From: Saccharothrix sp. ALI-22-I
GTDB taxonomy: Bacteria > Actinomycetota > Actinomycetes > Mycobacteriales > Pseudonocardiaceae
Assembly: GCF_001984175.1 (NCBI RefSeq)
Contig: NZ_MTQP01000064.1
Location: forward strand, 124,001-188,000
Direction: 5' to 3'
Length of the DNA stretch: 64,000 bases
Shown piece by piece: positions 16,893-25,484 of this stretch. Both the position numbers and the translations under genes were made by a program. Numbering within the stretch: position 1 is the stretch's first letter; the number at the start of each line of letters is the position of its first letter. The notes beneath the pieces were generated by a model that saw nothing but the letters and a program-made list of their open reading frames with translations, was not told the DNA's origin and did no database searches.

Positions 16893-18013
16893 GCCTTCTG
16901 CGCGGTGATGGCGGCTGTGGCCGCCAGCGCCAGCCACACCGTGATCAGGACGACCAGGCCTGGCCAGCCGTGGGCCTGGTACGCGGCGCTGCCCGCCGTG
17001 CCGCCGGTGCTGCTGCCGATGTAGAACGCGAACAGGTAGACGCCCGACGCCTGGCCCCTGGCGTGCTCGGGTGCGCGCGCGCCCACCCAGCCGCTCGCCA
17101 CGGCGTGGGCGGCGAAGAAGCCGCCGGTGAACAGGGTGAGGCCGATGGCGATCGTGATCAGGTTGTCCGGGAGGGTGATGGCGGCGCCCGCCGCCGCCAC
17201 GGCCAGGCCGGCGAGGGTGATCCGGGCGCGGCCGTGCCGGTCGGCCAGCCGGCCTGCGGGAGCCGAGGTGCCGCCCGCCGTGTAGGCGAGGAAGACCAGG
17301 GCGGCGACGCCGGTCGGCAGGCCGAGGTCGGTGGTGAGGCGGAAGCCGATGACGTTGAAGACGGAGATGAACGCCGACACCGCGAGGACGGCGATCGCGT
17401 ACTGGCAGAGCAGGACGCGGTCGGTGAGGGCGTCTTTGAGCGCGCTCGGCCGGCGTTCGGTGTGGTGGCCCTTCGGTAGGAGGAGGGCGGCGGTGACCGC
17501 TGCGGCCGCGCCGAACGCGCCGGCGAGGGCCAGGGCGATGCGCCACGACGTGCCGTCGGTGGCGAGGCCGGTGATGAGGCGGCCGAGCATGCCGCCCGCG
17601 CTGTTGCCCGCGACCAGGGCGCCGATGGCCGCACCGACGTGTGTCTTCTTCGCCTCTTGGGCGAGGAACGCCATGGCGGTCGCCGGGACGCCTGCCGTGG
17701 CGATGCCTTGCAGGGCTCGGGCGGCGATGAGGGTTTCGTAGGTCGGGGCGAGCGGCAGCAGCAGGCCCAGGGCGGCGGCGGTGAGGACGGACCAGACGAT
17801 CACGCGTCGGCGGCCGACGCGGTCGGCGAGGGCGGCCATCGGGAGGACGCCGAGGGCGAGGGCGCCGGTGGCGGCGCTGATCGTGAGGGACGCTTGGGTC
17901 GGGGTGAGGCGGAACTCGTTCGCGATGTCGGGCAGGACCGACTGCGGGGCGTAGAGCAGGGCGAACGTGGCCAGGCCCGTTGCGGCGACTGAGGTGACGA
18001 GGCGGCTTGGCAC
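16832..18013 (-). CDS. Major facilitator superfamily transporter
   Basis: A 393-residue protein with about twelve hydrophobic helices. The MFS loop 2-3 motif is visible as ALADRVGRRRVIVWS, repeated in the second half as GRLADRHGRARITL. It resembles the drug:H+ antiporter (DHA) group of exporters. The GTG at 18013 is chosen because TAGCGT lies 7 nt upstream (18021-18026, complement) and upstream sequence is Pro-rich and unlike a transporter. It is divergent from a LysR regulator, the common arrangement for regulator-controlled efflux. The substrate is unknown. Confidence 0.9.
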   Translation of the reverse strand: MPSRLVTSVAATGLATFALLYAPQSVLPDIANEFRLTPTQASLTISAATGALALGVLPMAALADRVGRRRVIVWSVLTAAALGLLLPLAPTYETLIAARALQGIATAGVPATAMAFLAQEAKKTHVGAAIGALVAGNSAGGMLGRLITGLATDGTSWRIALALAGAFGAAAAVTAALLLPKGHHTERRPSALKDALTDRVLLCQYAIAVLAVSAFISVFNVIGFRLTTDLGLPTGVAALVFLAYTAGGTSAPAGRLADRHGRARITLAGLAVAAAGAAITLPDNLITIAIGLTLFTGGFFAAHAVASGWVGARAPEHARGQASGVYLFAFYIGSSTGGTAGSAAYQAHGWPGLVVLITVWLALAATAAITAQKAQKSSGTPTAAPPVTATVPN

Positions 18014-18069
18014 ATCTTCGACGCTAATCCATGCGTCCAATACGGTGGTTTGCGAGGATCGATGCTGTG

Positions 18070-18936
18070 ATGGATGAATTGGTGCCCCGGTTGGCGGTGC
18101 TGCGGGCGTTGGCGGCGGACGAGCACGTGACCCACGCGGCCGAGTCCGTGGGCGTGCCCCAGCCGACGGTGAGCCGGTGGTTGGCCGCTTTGGGGTCGTC
18201 GTTGGGCGCGCCGGTGGTCGTGCGATCCGGCCGGCGAGTGCGCCTGACCAGGGCCGGTCGGCTGCTCTGTGAGGCAGCGGACCGGGCGCTGGCCGTCCTG
18301 GAGGCCGGACACCGTGCGGCGGCGGAGGAAGTTTCACCCGAACGTGGCCAAGTCGCACTCGGCTTCCTGCACCTTCTGGGCAGGTCAGTCGTACCAACCC
18401 TGGTCAGCGACTTCCGCGCGATTCACCCATCCGTGCGATTCCGCCTGGTCCAGGACTCCCGCCAGGACATCCTGGACCACCTCGCCAACGGCGTGGTCGA
18501 CCTCGCCCTCGTATCCCCGCCGCCGACCGATCCGACGTTCGCGCACGCCGTGGTGCGCGAGGAGGAGCTGGTACTGGTCGTCCCGCCCGGCCACCGCTTG
18601 GCCGGCCGCACGTCGGTGCGAGTGGCGGAGCTGGCGGGCGAGGAATTCGTAGGCCTGGAGCCCGGATACGGCCTGCGACAGATCACCGACGACCTCTGCG
18701 CGGCAGCCGGCTTCGTACCCACCCTCGCGTTCGAGGGCCAGGAAACCGAAACCGTGCGAGGCCTGGTCGCGGCAGGCCTGGGCGTCGCCCTGCTGCCGCA
18801 CGCCGACTCACCGTCCGGCCTCCCCGAAATCCCCCTCACACCCCGCACGGCCCGCGCAATCGCCCTGGTCTGGCCCGCCGACACCCCCCTCCCACCCGCC
18901 GTCCACGCCTTCCGCGACCACGCGCTCGCCACCTGA
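18070..18936 (+). CDS. LysR family transcriptional regulator
   Basis: A 288-residue regulator with an N-terminal winged HTH (HVTHAAESVGVPQPTVSRWL, then GAPVVVRSGRRVRLTRAG) and a LysR substrate-binding domain (from about residue 90). It starts at the ATG at 18070, or the GTG three bases earlier. Its divergence from the MFS gene, with 56 bp between starts, suggests that it controls that exporter; TACGGT at 18041-18046 could be its -10. The effector is unknown. Confidence 0.92.
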   Translation: MDELVPRLAVLRALAADEHVTHAAESVGVPQPTVSRWLAALGSSLGAPVVVRSGRRVRLTRAGRLLCEAADRALAVLEAGHRAAAEEVSPERGQVALGFLHLLGRSVVPTLVSDFRAIHPSVRFRLVQDSRQDILDHLANGVVDLALVSPPPTDPTFAHAVVREEELVLVVPPGHRLAGRTSVRVAELAGEEFVGLEPGYGLRQITDDLCAAAGFVPTLAFEGQETETVRGLVAAGLGVALLPHADSPSGLPEIPLTPRTARAIALVWPADTPLPPAVHAFRDHALAT

Positions 18937-19344
18937 CCCCACCGCCCGGCCCGCCACCCCTCGCCCACCAATGGCCACCCGCCCGCCGATCCCGCGCGCC
19001 CAGGCAGCCGATTCCTCCCACCTGCCGACCCCGCACCCGCCCAGCCGATCGTGCCCACCGGCCGGCCGATCGCGCTCGCCGGCTGAGCCGCTGGCCGGTC
19101 GATCTCGCCTACCCGTTCGTCGGCGTGGCTTGGGCCGGGTCGGCTTGGGCCGGGTCGGACAGCTTGGGTCGGGGGGTCGGCGGGTTCGGCTGGGTCGGCG
19201 GCTGGGGATTGGCAACTCACGGCGGGTCGGCGGCTGGGTGGGTGACGGCGGGGCTGGGGGCGTGGGTGGTGGTTTGGCCGGGTTGCGGTTCCTCGATTCA
19301 ACCGAGGGGCGGTAACGGTGTTTCCGTACAATTCGGGGCGATGA
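18937..19344. repeat. Gene-free convergent spacer with strand-asymmetric, imperfectly palindromic repeats
   Basis: This 408-bp spacer separates the LysR gene from the aminopeptidase gene. The left half (to about 19110) is C-rich with repeated GCCGATC and CAGCCGA words; the right half (about 19115-19280) is G-rich with GGGTCGGC words, so the halves can pair imperfectly. Two perfect 15-bp tandem copies of GGCTTGGGCCGGGTC occupy 19127-19156, with a weaker third copy after them. A small CCTCG/CGAGG hairpin lies near 19290-19307. No supported gene is seen. Confidence 0.6.
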
Positions 19345-20817
19345 TCACCCGATCGTGTTGGTCGGGGTTTCGGTGTAGGTCTCGACTAGCTCGATCAGGG
19401 TTCGGGCGGCGAAGCCGGTTGCGCCTGCCACTACCTCGTCGTACACCTTGTCCGCCCTCGCGGGGCCGGCGATGTCCAGGTGGGCCCACGGCACGTTGCC
19501 TACGAACTCGCGCAGGAACAGGGCCGCGGTGATGCCACCCGGTCCCGGCGGGCATTGGCGGACGTCGGCGATGTGGCTTTGGACGTCCTCCGCCAGGTCC
19601 TCCAGCAGGGGCATGCGCCACCAGGATTCGCCTGCCGCGGTGCCGGCCTCCGCAACGCGGGCGGCCAGGGTGTCGTCGGTGGCGAAGAAGCCGCCGGTGC
19701 GGACGCCGAGGCTTACCTTCATCGCGCCTGTGAGAGTCGCCACGTCCACCAGCACGTCCGGCTTCAGGTTGTGGACGGCGTAGGCCAGGGCGTCTGCCAG
19801 GACCAGCCTGCCCTCGGCGTCGGTGTTCGTCACCTCGGTGGTGATCCCGCCGTATTGGGTGATCACATCACCCGGTCGGTACGCGGAGCCGGACACGTGG
19901 TTCTCGGCCGCCGGGACCAGGCCGGTCACGCGCACGGGCAGGCTCTGCTTGGCGATGCCGATCATCGCCGCCACCACCGCCGCACCGCCGGACATGTCCG
20001 TCCGCATCAGGTGCATGCCGTCGGCCGGCTTGATGGAGATACCACCGGTGTCGAACGTGATGCCCTTGCCCACCAGCACCAGGTGCGGCTGGCCGGCCTC
20101 GGTCCCCGGCCACGTCAGCTCGATGAACCTCGGCGGACGGGACGAACCACCACCCACCGCCAGCACACCGCCGAAGCCCTGCTCGGCCAGCCACTGCTCG
20201 TCACGGATGTCGACTTGGAGACCCGGCACCGCCCGTGCCGCGCGAGCCGCCGCGGCGGCCAACCAGGACGGATCTTTGACGTTTGACGGTGTGTTCGCCA
20301 GATCCCGGCTCAACGACGTCGCCGCCGCCAACGTGTTCGCCTTCCGCACGACGTCCGCGAACCCGGACGCGAGCCCCGCAGCGGTCGCTACCAGGCGCAA
20401 TGACCTCACCCGTTTCGGCGGCTCCTCCCCGGTCACCTTGAACCGGTACCCGCCCACCGCCGCACCCAGCGTGAACGCCGCCACCGCCGATGCCGTCACG
20501 TCATCCGGCAGCAGCACGTCGAACGTCGTCCCGCCCGCCTTCTCCGCATCCGCGTGCAGCGCCCGCACCAGCGACGCCCCCGCCCTGCGCCAGTCGCCCG
20601 GCCCACCGTCACCCACACCGACGACCCACGTCCGCCCCTGCTTGGACGTCGCGCCGGCCTTCCCGCTCACCTCAGCGACGTCCAGGTCCGCCTCCGACGC
20701 ACCCGGCCCGAACCGCACCGGGTCACCGGGGAACGCGACGAGCACCGCGGGCACACCTCGCCGGAGGGTGTCGGCCACCTCGACGGTGACCAGCGGGGTG
20801 GGCAGGGGTGCTCGCAC
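19345..20817 (-). CDS. pepA: Leucyl aminopeptidase, M17 family
   Basis: A 490-residue two-domain metallo-aminopeptidase. The C-terminal catalytic domain has the M17 signature NTDAEGRLVLADAL, the Lys/Asp ligands in GKGITFDTGGISIKP and MRTDMSGGAAV, and the Zn-binding Asp/Glu residues are intact. It removes N-terminal residues from peptides in the cytosol. The GTG start (20817) has GGGAGG about 5 nt upstream. It is convergent with the LysR gene and otherwise stands alone. Confidence 0.93.
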   Translation of the reverse strand: MRAPLPTPLVTVEVADTLRRGVPAVLVAFPGDPVRFGPGASEADLDVAEVSGKAGATSKQGRTWVVGVGDGGPGDWRRAGASLVRALHADAEKAGGTTFDVLLPDDVTASAVAAFTLGAAVGGYRFKVTGEEPPKRVRSLRLVATAAGLASGFADVVRKANTLAAATSLSRDLANTPSNVKDPSWLAAAAARAARAVPGLQVDIRDEQWLAEQGFGGVLAVGGGSSRPPRFIELTWPGTEAGQPHLVLVGKGITFDTGGISIKPADGMHLMRTDMSGGAAVVAAMIGIAKQSLPVRVTGLVPAAENHVSGSAYRPGDVITQYGGITTEVTNTDAEGRLVLADALAYAVHNLKPDVLVDVATLTGAMKVSLGVRTGGFFATDDTLAARVAEAGTAAGESWWRMPLLEDLAEDVQSHIADVRQCPPGPGGITAALFLREFVGNVPWAHLDIAGPARADKVYDEVVAGATGFAARTLIELVETYTETPTNTIG

Positions 20818-20970
20818 GGGGACCTCCCGGTGAGGCCGACGGAAGTCGGCGAGGGCGATAGGGGGCGACAGACGTCAGGTCAGCCGACCAGGGTTACAAC
20901 GTCGCACGTCGCAGGCTCGCCACGACGCCTACAGGGCACGGCGTCACCAGGCTCGTCACGACGTAGCGAT

Positions 20971-20998
20971 GCCCCGGTTCCACAGTGGAAACCGGGGC
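20971..20998 (-). terminator. Hairpin downstream of the DUF3117 gene
   Basis: GCCCCGGTT (20971-20979) pairs with AACCGGGGC (20990-20998), and the inner bases CCAC/TGG extend the stem around a 2-nt loop. It lies 26 nt beyond the DUF3117 stop codon on the minus strand, a usual place for a terminator, but lacks a strong T-run. Confidence 0.6.
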
Positions 20999-21023
20999 CT
21001 CGACGCTTTCTAGCTCCGGCTGG

Positions 21024-21191
21024 TCAGCCGGCGGCTGCCTTGAGGGCGTCGCCCAGGGCGTTGGCCTCATCCGCCGACATCTCGACGACGAGGCGCCCAC
21101 CACCCTCGAGCGGAACGCGCATCACGATGCCACGCCCCTCCTTGGTCACCTCGAGGGGACCGTCGCCGGTCCGGGGCTTCATGGCCGCCAT
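21024..21191 (-). CDS. DUF3117 family small conserved protein
   Basis: A 55-residue protein beginning MAAMKPRTGDGPLEVTKEGR and containing IVMRVPLEGGGRLVVEMS, nearly identical in pattern to the actinobacterial DUF3117 protein (Rv1211 type). No catalytic motif is known. It is short enough to be missed by length-filtered gene calls. The ATG at 21191 has GGAG about 6-10 nt upstream. Its place between the glg genes and tag matches mycobacteria. A hairpin follows the stop. Confidence 0.9.
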   Translation of the reverse strand: MAAMKPRTGDGPLEVTKEGRGIVMRVPLEGGGRLVVEMSADEANALGDALKAAAG

Positions 21192-21452
21192 CGCGTGCTC
21201 CCTCCGTCAACATCTTCCCCGTCCGACCAGGGCCGGATACTCCGGCCATTCTCCCCTATGCGGACTCGGCAGCGAAACCGAACCGATCTTTCCGACCCGC
21301 CGGTGGCCGGTTGACGATCTTCACCGAGCCGTCGATCAGCGCCAGGATCACCGTGCGCCAACGACTTCAGTGCCCCCGCCGGCCGTCACCTGGTCGTGAC
21401 CATCGACGGCGCTGTGGCGTGTCGCGGGGTGGCCCTGACAGACTCGGTTCTC

Positions 21453-22232
21453 GTGCGAGCCCGTTCCGCGCTCTTCGACGTCTACGGCGGCCACCTCCGC
21501 GAGCGGGGTGGTGCGGCGACGATCGCCGCGCTCGTCCGGTTGCTGGAGCCGCTTGACTTCGCCGCGCCCGCTGTGCGCACGGCGGTGTCGCGCACGGTGC
21601 GGCAGGGTTGGCTGGAACCCGTCCGCCTGCCGGGCGGTCCCGGCTACGCGATGACGCCCCGCGCGGAACGGCGGCTGGACGAGGCGGCGGCCCGCATCTA
21701 CCGCACCCGGCCGTCCACCTGGGACGGTCGGTGGCACGTGGTGGTGCTGGAGGAGCTGCCCGCGCGTGAGGCGCGGGAGCGGCTGGCCTCCTCGCTGCAA
21801 CTGCTCGGTTACGGCCCGCTCGGCCCGGTGACGTGGATCGCACCGCGCCCGTCCCCGGAGCTGGCGGACGTGCTGGCGGGCGAGGGTGTGCGGGCGAGCA
21901 CGTTCCACGGCGAGCACGAGGGCGACCCGGCCGAGTTGGCCGCCCGCGCGTGGGACCTGGCCACGCTGGGCCGGGACTACGCGCGGTTCGTCGCCGAGTG
22001 GGAGCCGGTGGTGTCCGCTGTGGACGGTACGTCGCCGGCCCAGGCGTTCGCCGCCTCGCAGCGGTTCCTGCACGCGTGGCGCAAGTTCCTGTTCCGCGAT
22101 CCCGGCCTGCCGCGCGAACTGCTGCCCGCCGACTGGCCGGGCACGGACGCGGCCGAGTTCTTCGACCGGCACACCAACCGCCTCGCGCCCGCGGTGGCCA
22201 AGTTCGTCGACGACAGCCTCGCCCATCACTGA
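21453..22232 (+). CDS. PaaX family transcriptional repressor
   Basis: A protein of about 259 residues with the PaaX layout: an N-terminal winged helix beginning ARSALFDVYGGHLRERGG and AVRTAVSRTVRQGWLE, then a central domain (TWDGRWHVVVLEELP) and a C-terminal domain (RKFLFRDPGLPRELLPADWPG). PaaX proteins repress phenylacetate catabolism and respond to phenylacetyl-CoA. The start is uncertain; the GTG at 21453 fits homologues best. The next gene, an enoyl-CoA hydratase, lies 14 nt downstream and is probably in the same operon. Confidence 0.88.
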   Translation: MRARSALFDVYGGHLRERGGAATIAALVRLLEPLDFAAPAVRTAVSRTVRQGWLEPVRLPGGPGYAMTPRAERRLDEAAARIYRTRPSTWDGRWHVVVLEELPAREARERLASSLQLLGYGPLGPVTWIAPRPSPELADVLAGEGVRASTFHGEHEGDPAELAARAWDLATLGRDYARFVAEWEPVVSAVDGTSPAQAFAASQRFLHAWRKFLFRDPGLPRELLPADWPGTDAAEFFDRHTNRLAPAVAKFVDDSLAHH

Positions 22233-22246
22233 CCGGAGGTCTTCCC

Positions 22247-23026
22247 GTGTCCGAACTCCTCATCGACGACGCTGACGGCGTTCGCACCTTCACGCTCAAC
22301 CGGCCCGAGTCGTTCAACTCGTTCACGGTGGCGTTGAAGGAGCGGTTCCTGGAGGCCGTGGTCAAGGCCGCCGAGGACGACGACGTGCGGGCGGTGGTCA
22401 TCACCGGCGCGGGGAAGGCGTTCTGCGCGGGTCAGGACCTCAAGGAGCACATCTCGCTGCTGGAGGCGGGCGACCCGGCGCCGTTGAACACGGTGGAGCA
22501 GCACTACAACCCGCTGATCAAGACGATCGTGGGCATGCCGAAGCCGGTCATCGCGGCGGTGAACGGCATGGCGGCGGGCGCGGGCGCGTCGCTGGCGTTC
22601 GCCAGTGACCTGCGGATCGCCGGGGCGGGCGCGAAGTTCCTGATGGCGTTCGCGAACGTGGGCCTGACCGCGGACTCCGGCGCGTCGTGGACGTTGCCGC
22701 GGCTGATCGGGCACGGCCGGGCGATGGAGATGATGCTGCTCGCGCAGCCGGTGGACGCGGAGGAGGCGTTGCGGATCGGCATGGTGGGCCAGGTGGTGCC
22801 GGACGGCGAGGTGCTGTCCACGGCGCAGGCGCTGGCCCGCAAGCTGGCCGCCGGGCCGACCACGGCCTACGCCAAGATCAAGGAGGCGATGGCGTTCTCC
22901 GGTGAGCTGGCGGCGGCGCTGGACGTGGAGGCGCGCACGCAGGCGGAGGCGGGCGCCACGGCGGACCACCGGGAGGCGGTGGCCGCGTTCGTGGCCAAGC
23001 GCAAGCCGAACTTCACCGGCCGCTGA
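22247..23026 (+). CDS. Enoyl-CoA hydratase/isomerase family protein (PaaG/PaaB-like)
   Basis: A 259-residue crotonase-fold enzyme. The oxyanion-hole motifs are AFCAGQDLKEH and AVNGMAAGAGASLAFASDLRIA, and the second catalytic region reads GLTADSGASWTLPRLIG. An Asp occupies the position typical of the PaaG ring-1,2-epoxyphenylacetyl-CoA isomerases, which agrees with the preceding PaaX-type regulator. GGAGGT lies 6 nt before the GTG start. Other phenylacetate genes are absent here, so a broader acyl-CoA role is possible. Confidence 0.9.
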   Translation: MSELLIDDADGVRTFTLNRPESFNSFTVALKERFLEAVVKAAEDDDVRAVVITGAGKAFCAGQDLKEHISLLEAGDPAPLNTVEQHYNPLIKTIVGMPKPVIAAVNGMAAGAGASLAFASDLRIAGAGAKFLMAFANVGLTADSGASWTLPRLIGHGRAMEMMLLAQPVDAEEALRIGMVGQVVPDGEVLSTAQALARKLAAGPTTAYAKIKEAMAFSGELAAALDVEARTQAEAGATADHREAVAAFVAKRKPNFTGR

Positions 23027-23077
23027 ACCGGCTGCCCGACCGGCGCTGAACCGGCCGCTGGACCGCCCGCCGACCGC

Positions 23078-23623
23078 TCAGCCGGCCCGGAAGCAGGCCG
23101 CGATGTGGTCGTCGACCATGCCGGTGGCCTGCATCAGCGCGTAGCAGGTGGTGGGGCCGAGGAACACGAAGCCGCGGCGCTTCAGCTCCTTGGCCAACGC
23201 CTTCGACTCGGGCGTGACGGCGGGCACGTCGGCGATCGTGGCCGGCCGTTGGTGGTGTTCGGGCGCGAACGACCACAGCAGGTCGTCCAGCGGCACGTCG
23301 AGTTCGGCGATCGCGCGGGCGTTGTTGATCGTGGCGTTGATCTTGGCCCGGTTGCGGACGATGCCCGCGTCGGCCATCAGCCGGTCGAAGTCGGCCGGCC
23401 CGAACTCGGCCACGAGCTTGGGCTCGAAGCCCGCGAACGCGGTCCGGAAGTTCTCCCGTTTGCGCAGGATGGTGATCCAGGACAGACCGGACTGGAACGA
23501 TTCGAGCGCCATCCGCTCGAACATCGCCACCTCACCGTGCAGCTCGACACCCCACTCGGTGTCGTGGTACTCGATGTAGTCCGGCGTGCTGTTGCCCCAC
23601 GGGCAGCGGACGAGGTCGGTCAT
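23078..23623 (-). CDS. tag: DNA-3-methyladenine glycosylase I
   Basis: A 181-residue base-excision repair enzyme that removes N3-methyladenine from DNA. It begins CPWGNSTPDYIEYHDTEWG, the family start with the Zn-binding Cys and His, and ends with MVDDHIAACF, which supplies the second His/Cys pair. The core ESFQSGLSWITILRKRENFR is diagnostic. The ATG at 23623 has GGGAG upstream. It lies in the usual actinobacterial context near the DivIVA-like and DUF3117 genes. Confidence 0.95.
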   Translation of the reverse strand: MTDLVRCPWGNSTPDYIEYHDTEWGVELHGEVAMFERMALESFQSGLSWITILRKRENFRTAFAGFEPKLVAEFGPADFDRLMADAGIVRNRAKINATINNARAIAELDVPLDDLLWSFAPEHHQRPATIADVPAVTPESKALAKELKRRGFVFLGPTTCYALMQATGMVDDHIAACFRAG

Positions 23624-23656
23624 GCGGTGCACTCCCAGGCGGCACGGTATGGCGCT

Positions 23657-23767
23657 GCTTCGCGAGGGTCCCCGCCAGGGGGACCCCCGGTTTTGATCCT
23701 GCCGGCTGGGACCGACAATTCCGGGTCGTCGAGCCACACCTGTGGACAACTGCCGGGCTGTGGATAA
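23657..23767 (+). repeat. Dispersed hairpin/DnaA-box repeat, copy 2 (two DnaA boxes)
   Basis: GCTTCGCGAGGGTCCC begins the element; GGGTCCCC pairs perfectly with GGGGACCC, and TTTTGATCC follows. The conserved core ends GACAATT. After the 19-nt spacer comes CTGTGGACAA, giving the actinobacterial DnaA box TTGTCCACA in reverse (23741-23749), and a second box TGTGGATAA at 23759-23767. It lies upstream of tag but in the opposite orientation, between two minus-strand genes. Confidence 0.85.
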
Positions 23768-23829
23768 GTGCCCGGCCGCGTGCCGGAGTGCGCGCGTGGT
23801 GCAGGAGCCGCGGACGGTCGTGCCGAGCG

Positions 23830-23965
23830 TCCACTCGCCATGCCGGTCCGCGTTGTGCCGGTCGACGCCGCCCCACCCCATGCCGTGCCGGTCCGTGCCG
23901 GTCCATGCCGTGCAGTTCCACGCCGTCCCAGGCAGTGCCGTGCAGGTCTGCGCCGTCCCCGCCCG
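23830..23965. repeat. Degenerate minisatellite-like tandem repeats
   Basis: Loosely repeated words such as GCCGGTCC(G/A)TGCC and TGCCGTGCAGGT fill this stretch between repeat copy 2 and the DivIVA-like gene. Unit lengths vary from about 10 to 15 bp, and no gene is supported. Confidence 0.5.
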
Positions 23966-23987
23966 TGCGTCAGTCCGGACCTGCAGG

Positions 23988-24371
23988 TCAGGCTGGGTCA
24001 CGCTCGGGCTCCCGGTCGTGTTCCGGTTCCCGGTCGTGTTCCGGCTCCGGCTCCCGCTCCGATTCCCGCTGCCGCTCGACGTCCAGTTCGGCTTCGAGTT
24101 CGGCGACCCGGGCGCGCAGTTGCTCGACCTCGGTGGCCAGGCGGTCGAGCGCCCAGTCCACCTCGGTCATCTTGTAGCCGCGCAGGACCTGCTGGAACTT
24201 CAGGTCGCGCACGTCGTCGGGGGTCACGTCATCGGCCGGCAGGCGGGTCGGCGACGCGCCCGGCGGCAGGGGGGCCAGTTCCTCGCCACGCCCGAACACC
24301 AGCGCGGCCAGCAGGAACACCACGGCCGCCACGAGCGCCATGACGACGATGTAGATGAGCGCTGAGGTCAC
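23988..24371 (-). CDS. Membrane-anchored DivIVA-domain-like protein
   Basis: A 127-residue protein: one N-terminal membrane helix (ALIYIVVMALVAAVVFLLAALVFG), then the DivIVA-like FQQVLRGYKMTEVDWALDRL, a coiled-coil segment (EVEQLRARVAELEAELDVER) and an acidic/basic tail of EPEHDR repeats encoded by 18-bp tandem DNA units near 24010-24050. Homologues sit between tag and folP2 in actinobacteria (Rv1209 type). A role near the cell pole or envelope is inferred from the DivIVA motif only. The start at GTG 24371 follows from the helix. Confidence 0.82.
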   Translation of the reverse strand: MTSALIYIVVMALVAAVVFLLAALVFGRGEELAPLPPGASPTRLPADDVTPDDVRDLKFQQVLRGYKMTEVDWALDRLATEVEQLRARVAELEAELDVERQRESEREPEPEHDREPEHDREPERDPA

Positions 24372-24398
24372 AACACGATCGTGACACACACCCGCCGG

Positions 24399-25076
24399 TC
24401 AGACCGACGAGAACGCCACACACCGGCGCGCCAGAACGGCGAGCCGAAGCTCGATCACGAACGAGACGAGCGTCGCGGCGCCCACCGGTGGCGACATGAC
24501 CAGCCTCGTCACGTCCAGGTAGGCGGTGGCGGCCAGGATCGCCACGTTGCCGAGCACGGTCACGGCGACCGCGCCGACGGCGACCGCGCCCGCGAGCCTG
24601 GACAGGGTCACGGTGCTCAGCGTCGTCCGGGCGAGTCGCCGTCCGACCAGCAGCGCCACGATCGCCACGCCGGCCACGATCCACGCCGTGGTGTCGTTGA
24701 AGCGGGCGATCGCGAGGTACCAGTCGGGCGGCGGTGCGTCGAAGTCGTTCCAGGCGCCGATCCAGAACCTGCGGTTCAGCTCCCACATGACGAAAGTCAG
24801 CGGGATGACCAGCATCACCGCTCGCAACGTGCGCGCGCCGTGTGCCAGGCCGAGCAGGCCCTGGTACTCGCGGGCGATGGTGGTGACCGGTCCGAACTCG
24901 GCGACGGCACGGCGTTGGGCGGCCTCCTCGGTGAGTCCGCCGTCCCGGTGCGCGGCGGCGGCGTCGTGGAGGCTGTCCCGCGCTTCGGCGAGCAGGTCGT
25001 CCTTGACGTGCTCCGGGCCGCGCAGCCGCCGGTCCAACGCGGTCACGTAGTCGTCGATCAGGCCTGCGCCGGCCAC
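24399..25076 (-). CDS. Permease-prefix-domain membrane protein
   Basis: A 225-residue protein. The first 80 residues resemble the permease prefix domain that accompanies PadR regulators (DDYVTALDRRL, EEAAQRRAVAEFG), followed by about four membrane helices. GGAGGT lies 5 nt before the GTG start, and the gene overlaps the padR stop by 19 bp, so they form one operon. In such pairs the PadR protein usually regulates the membrane partner, and an antimicrobial-resistance link is known for some families. The exact role is unknown. Confidence 0.8.
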   Translation of the reverse strand: MAGAGLIDDYVTALDRRLRGPEHVKDDLLAEARDSLHDAAAAHRDGGLTEEAAQRRAVAEFGPVTTIAREYQGLLGLAHGARTLRAVMLVIPLTFVMWELNRRFWIGAWNDFDAPPPDWYLAIARFNDTTAWIVAGVAIVALLVGRRLARTTLSTVTLSRLAGAVAVGAVAVTVLGNVAILAATAYLDVTRLVMSPPVGAATLVSFVIELRLAVLARRCVAFSSV

Positions 25077-25396
25077 GGGCCACCTCCCAGCACGCCCTCG
25101 ATCGCGGTGGTGAACTCGCGCCACGCGGTGCGCTCGGCGGCCAGGGCCCGTTGACCAGCCTTGGTGAGCCGGTAGGTGCGGCGCTGACGGCCGCCGACGG
25201 TGCTCCACTCGCTGGCCACGAGTCCGGCCGTCTCCAGTCGGCGCAGGGCCGGGTAGACGGTGCCGGTGGGCAGGTCCAGCGCGCCGCCGCTGCGCTTCTG
25301 CAACGCCTCGATGATGGCGTAGCCGTGCAGCTGGCCGCCGTCGAGCGTGGCCAGCAGGAGCGCGTCGAGATGACCTCGCAACGCGTCGGACTTCAT
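25058..25396 (-). CDS. PadR family transcriptional regulator
   Basis: A 112-residue winged-helix protein. LDALLLATLDGGQLHGYAII is the PadR start, LPTGTVYPALRRLETAGL the recognition helix, and GGRQRRTYRLTKAGQRAL the wing. TAGACT (25405-25410, complement) lies 8 nt before the ATG, so the transcript is probably leaderless. It is divergent from cydA, with about 90 bp between the starts, so a role in cyd control cannot be excluded, although control of its own operon is more likely. Confidence 0.92.
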   Translation of the reverse strand: MKSDALRGHLDALLLATLDGGQLHGYAIIEALQKRSGGALDLPTGTVYPALRRLETAGLVASEWSTVGGRQRRTYRLTKAGQRALAAERTAWREFTTAIEGVLGGGPWPAQA

Positions 25397-25484
25397 GGGT
25401 AGTGAGTCTACGGGTCAGGACAGGGGTAGGAATCCGGGACATCCCCGATGTTGCATTGCCTGCCTACATATAACGTCCCTACTC

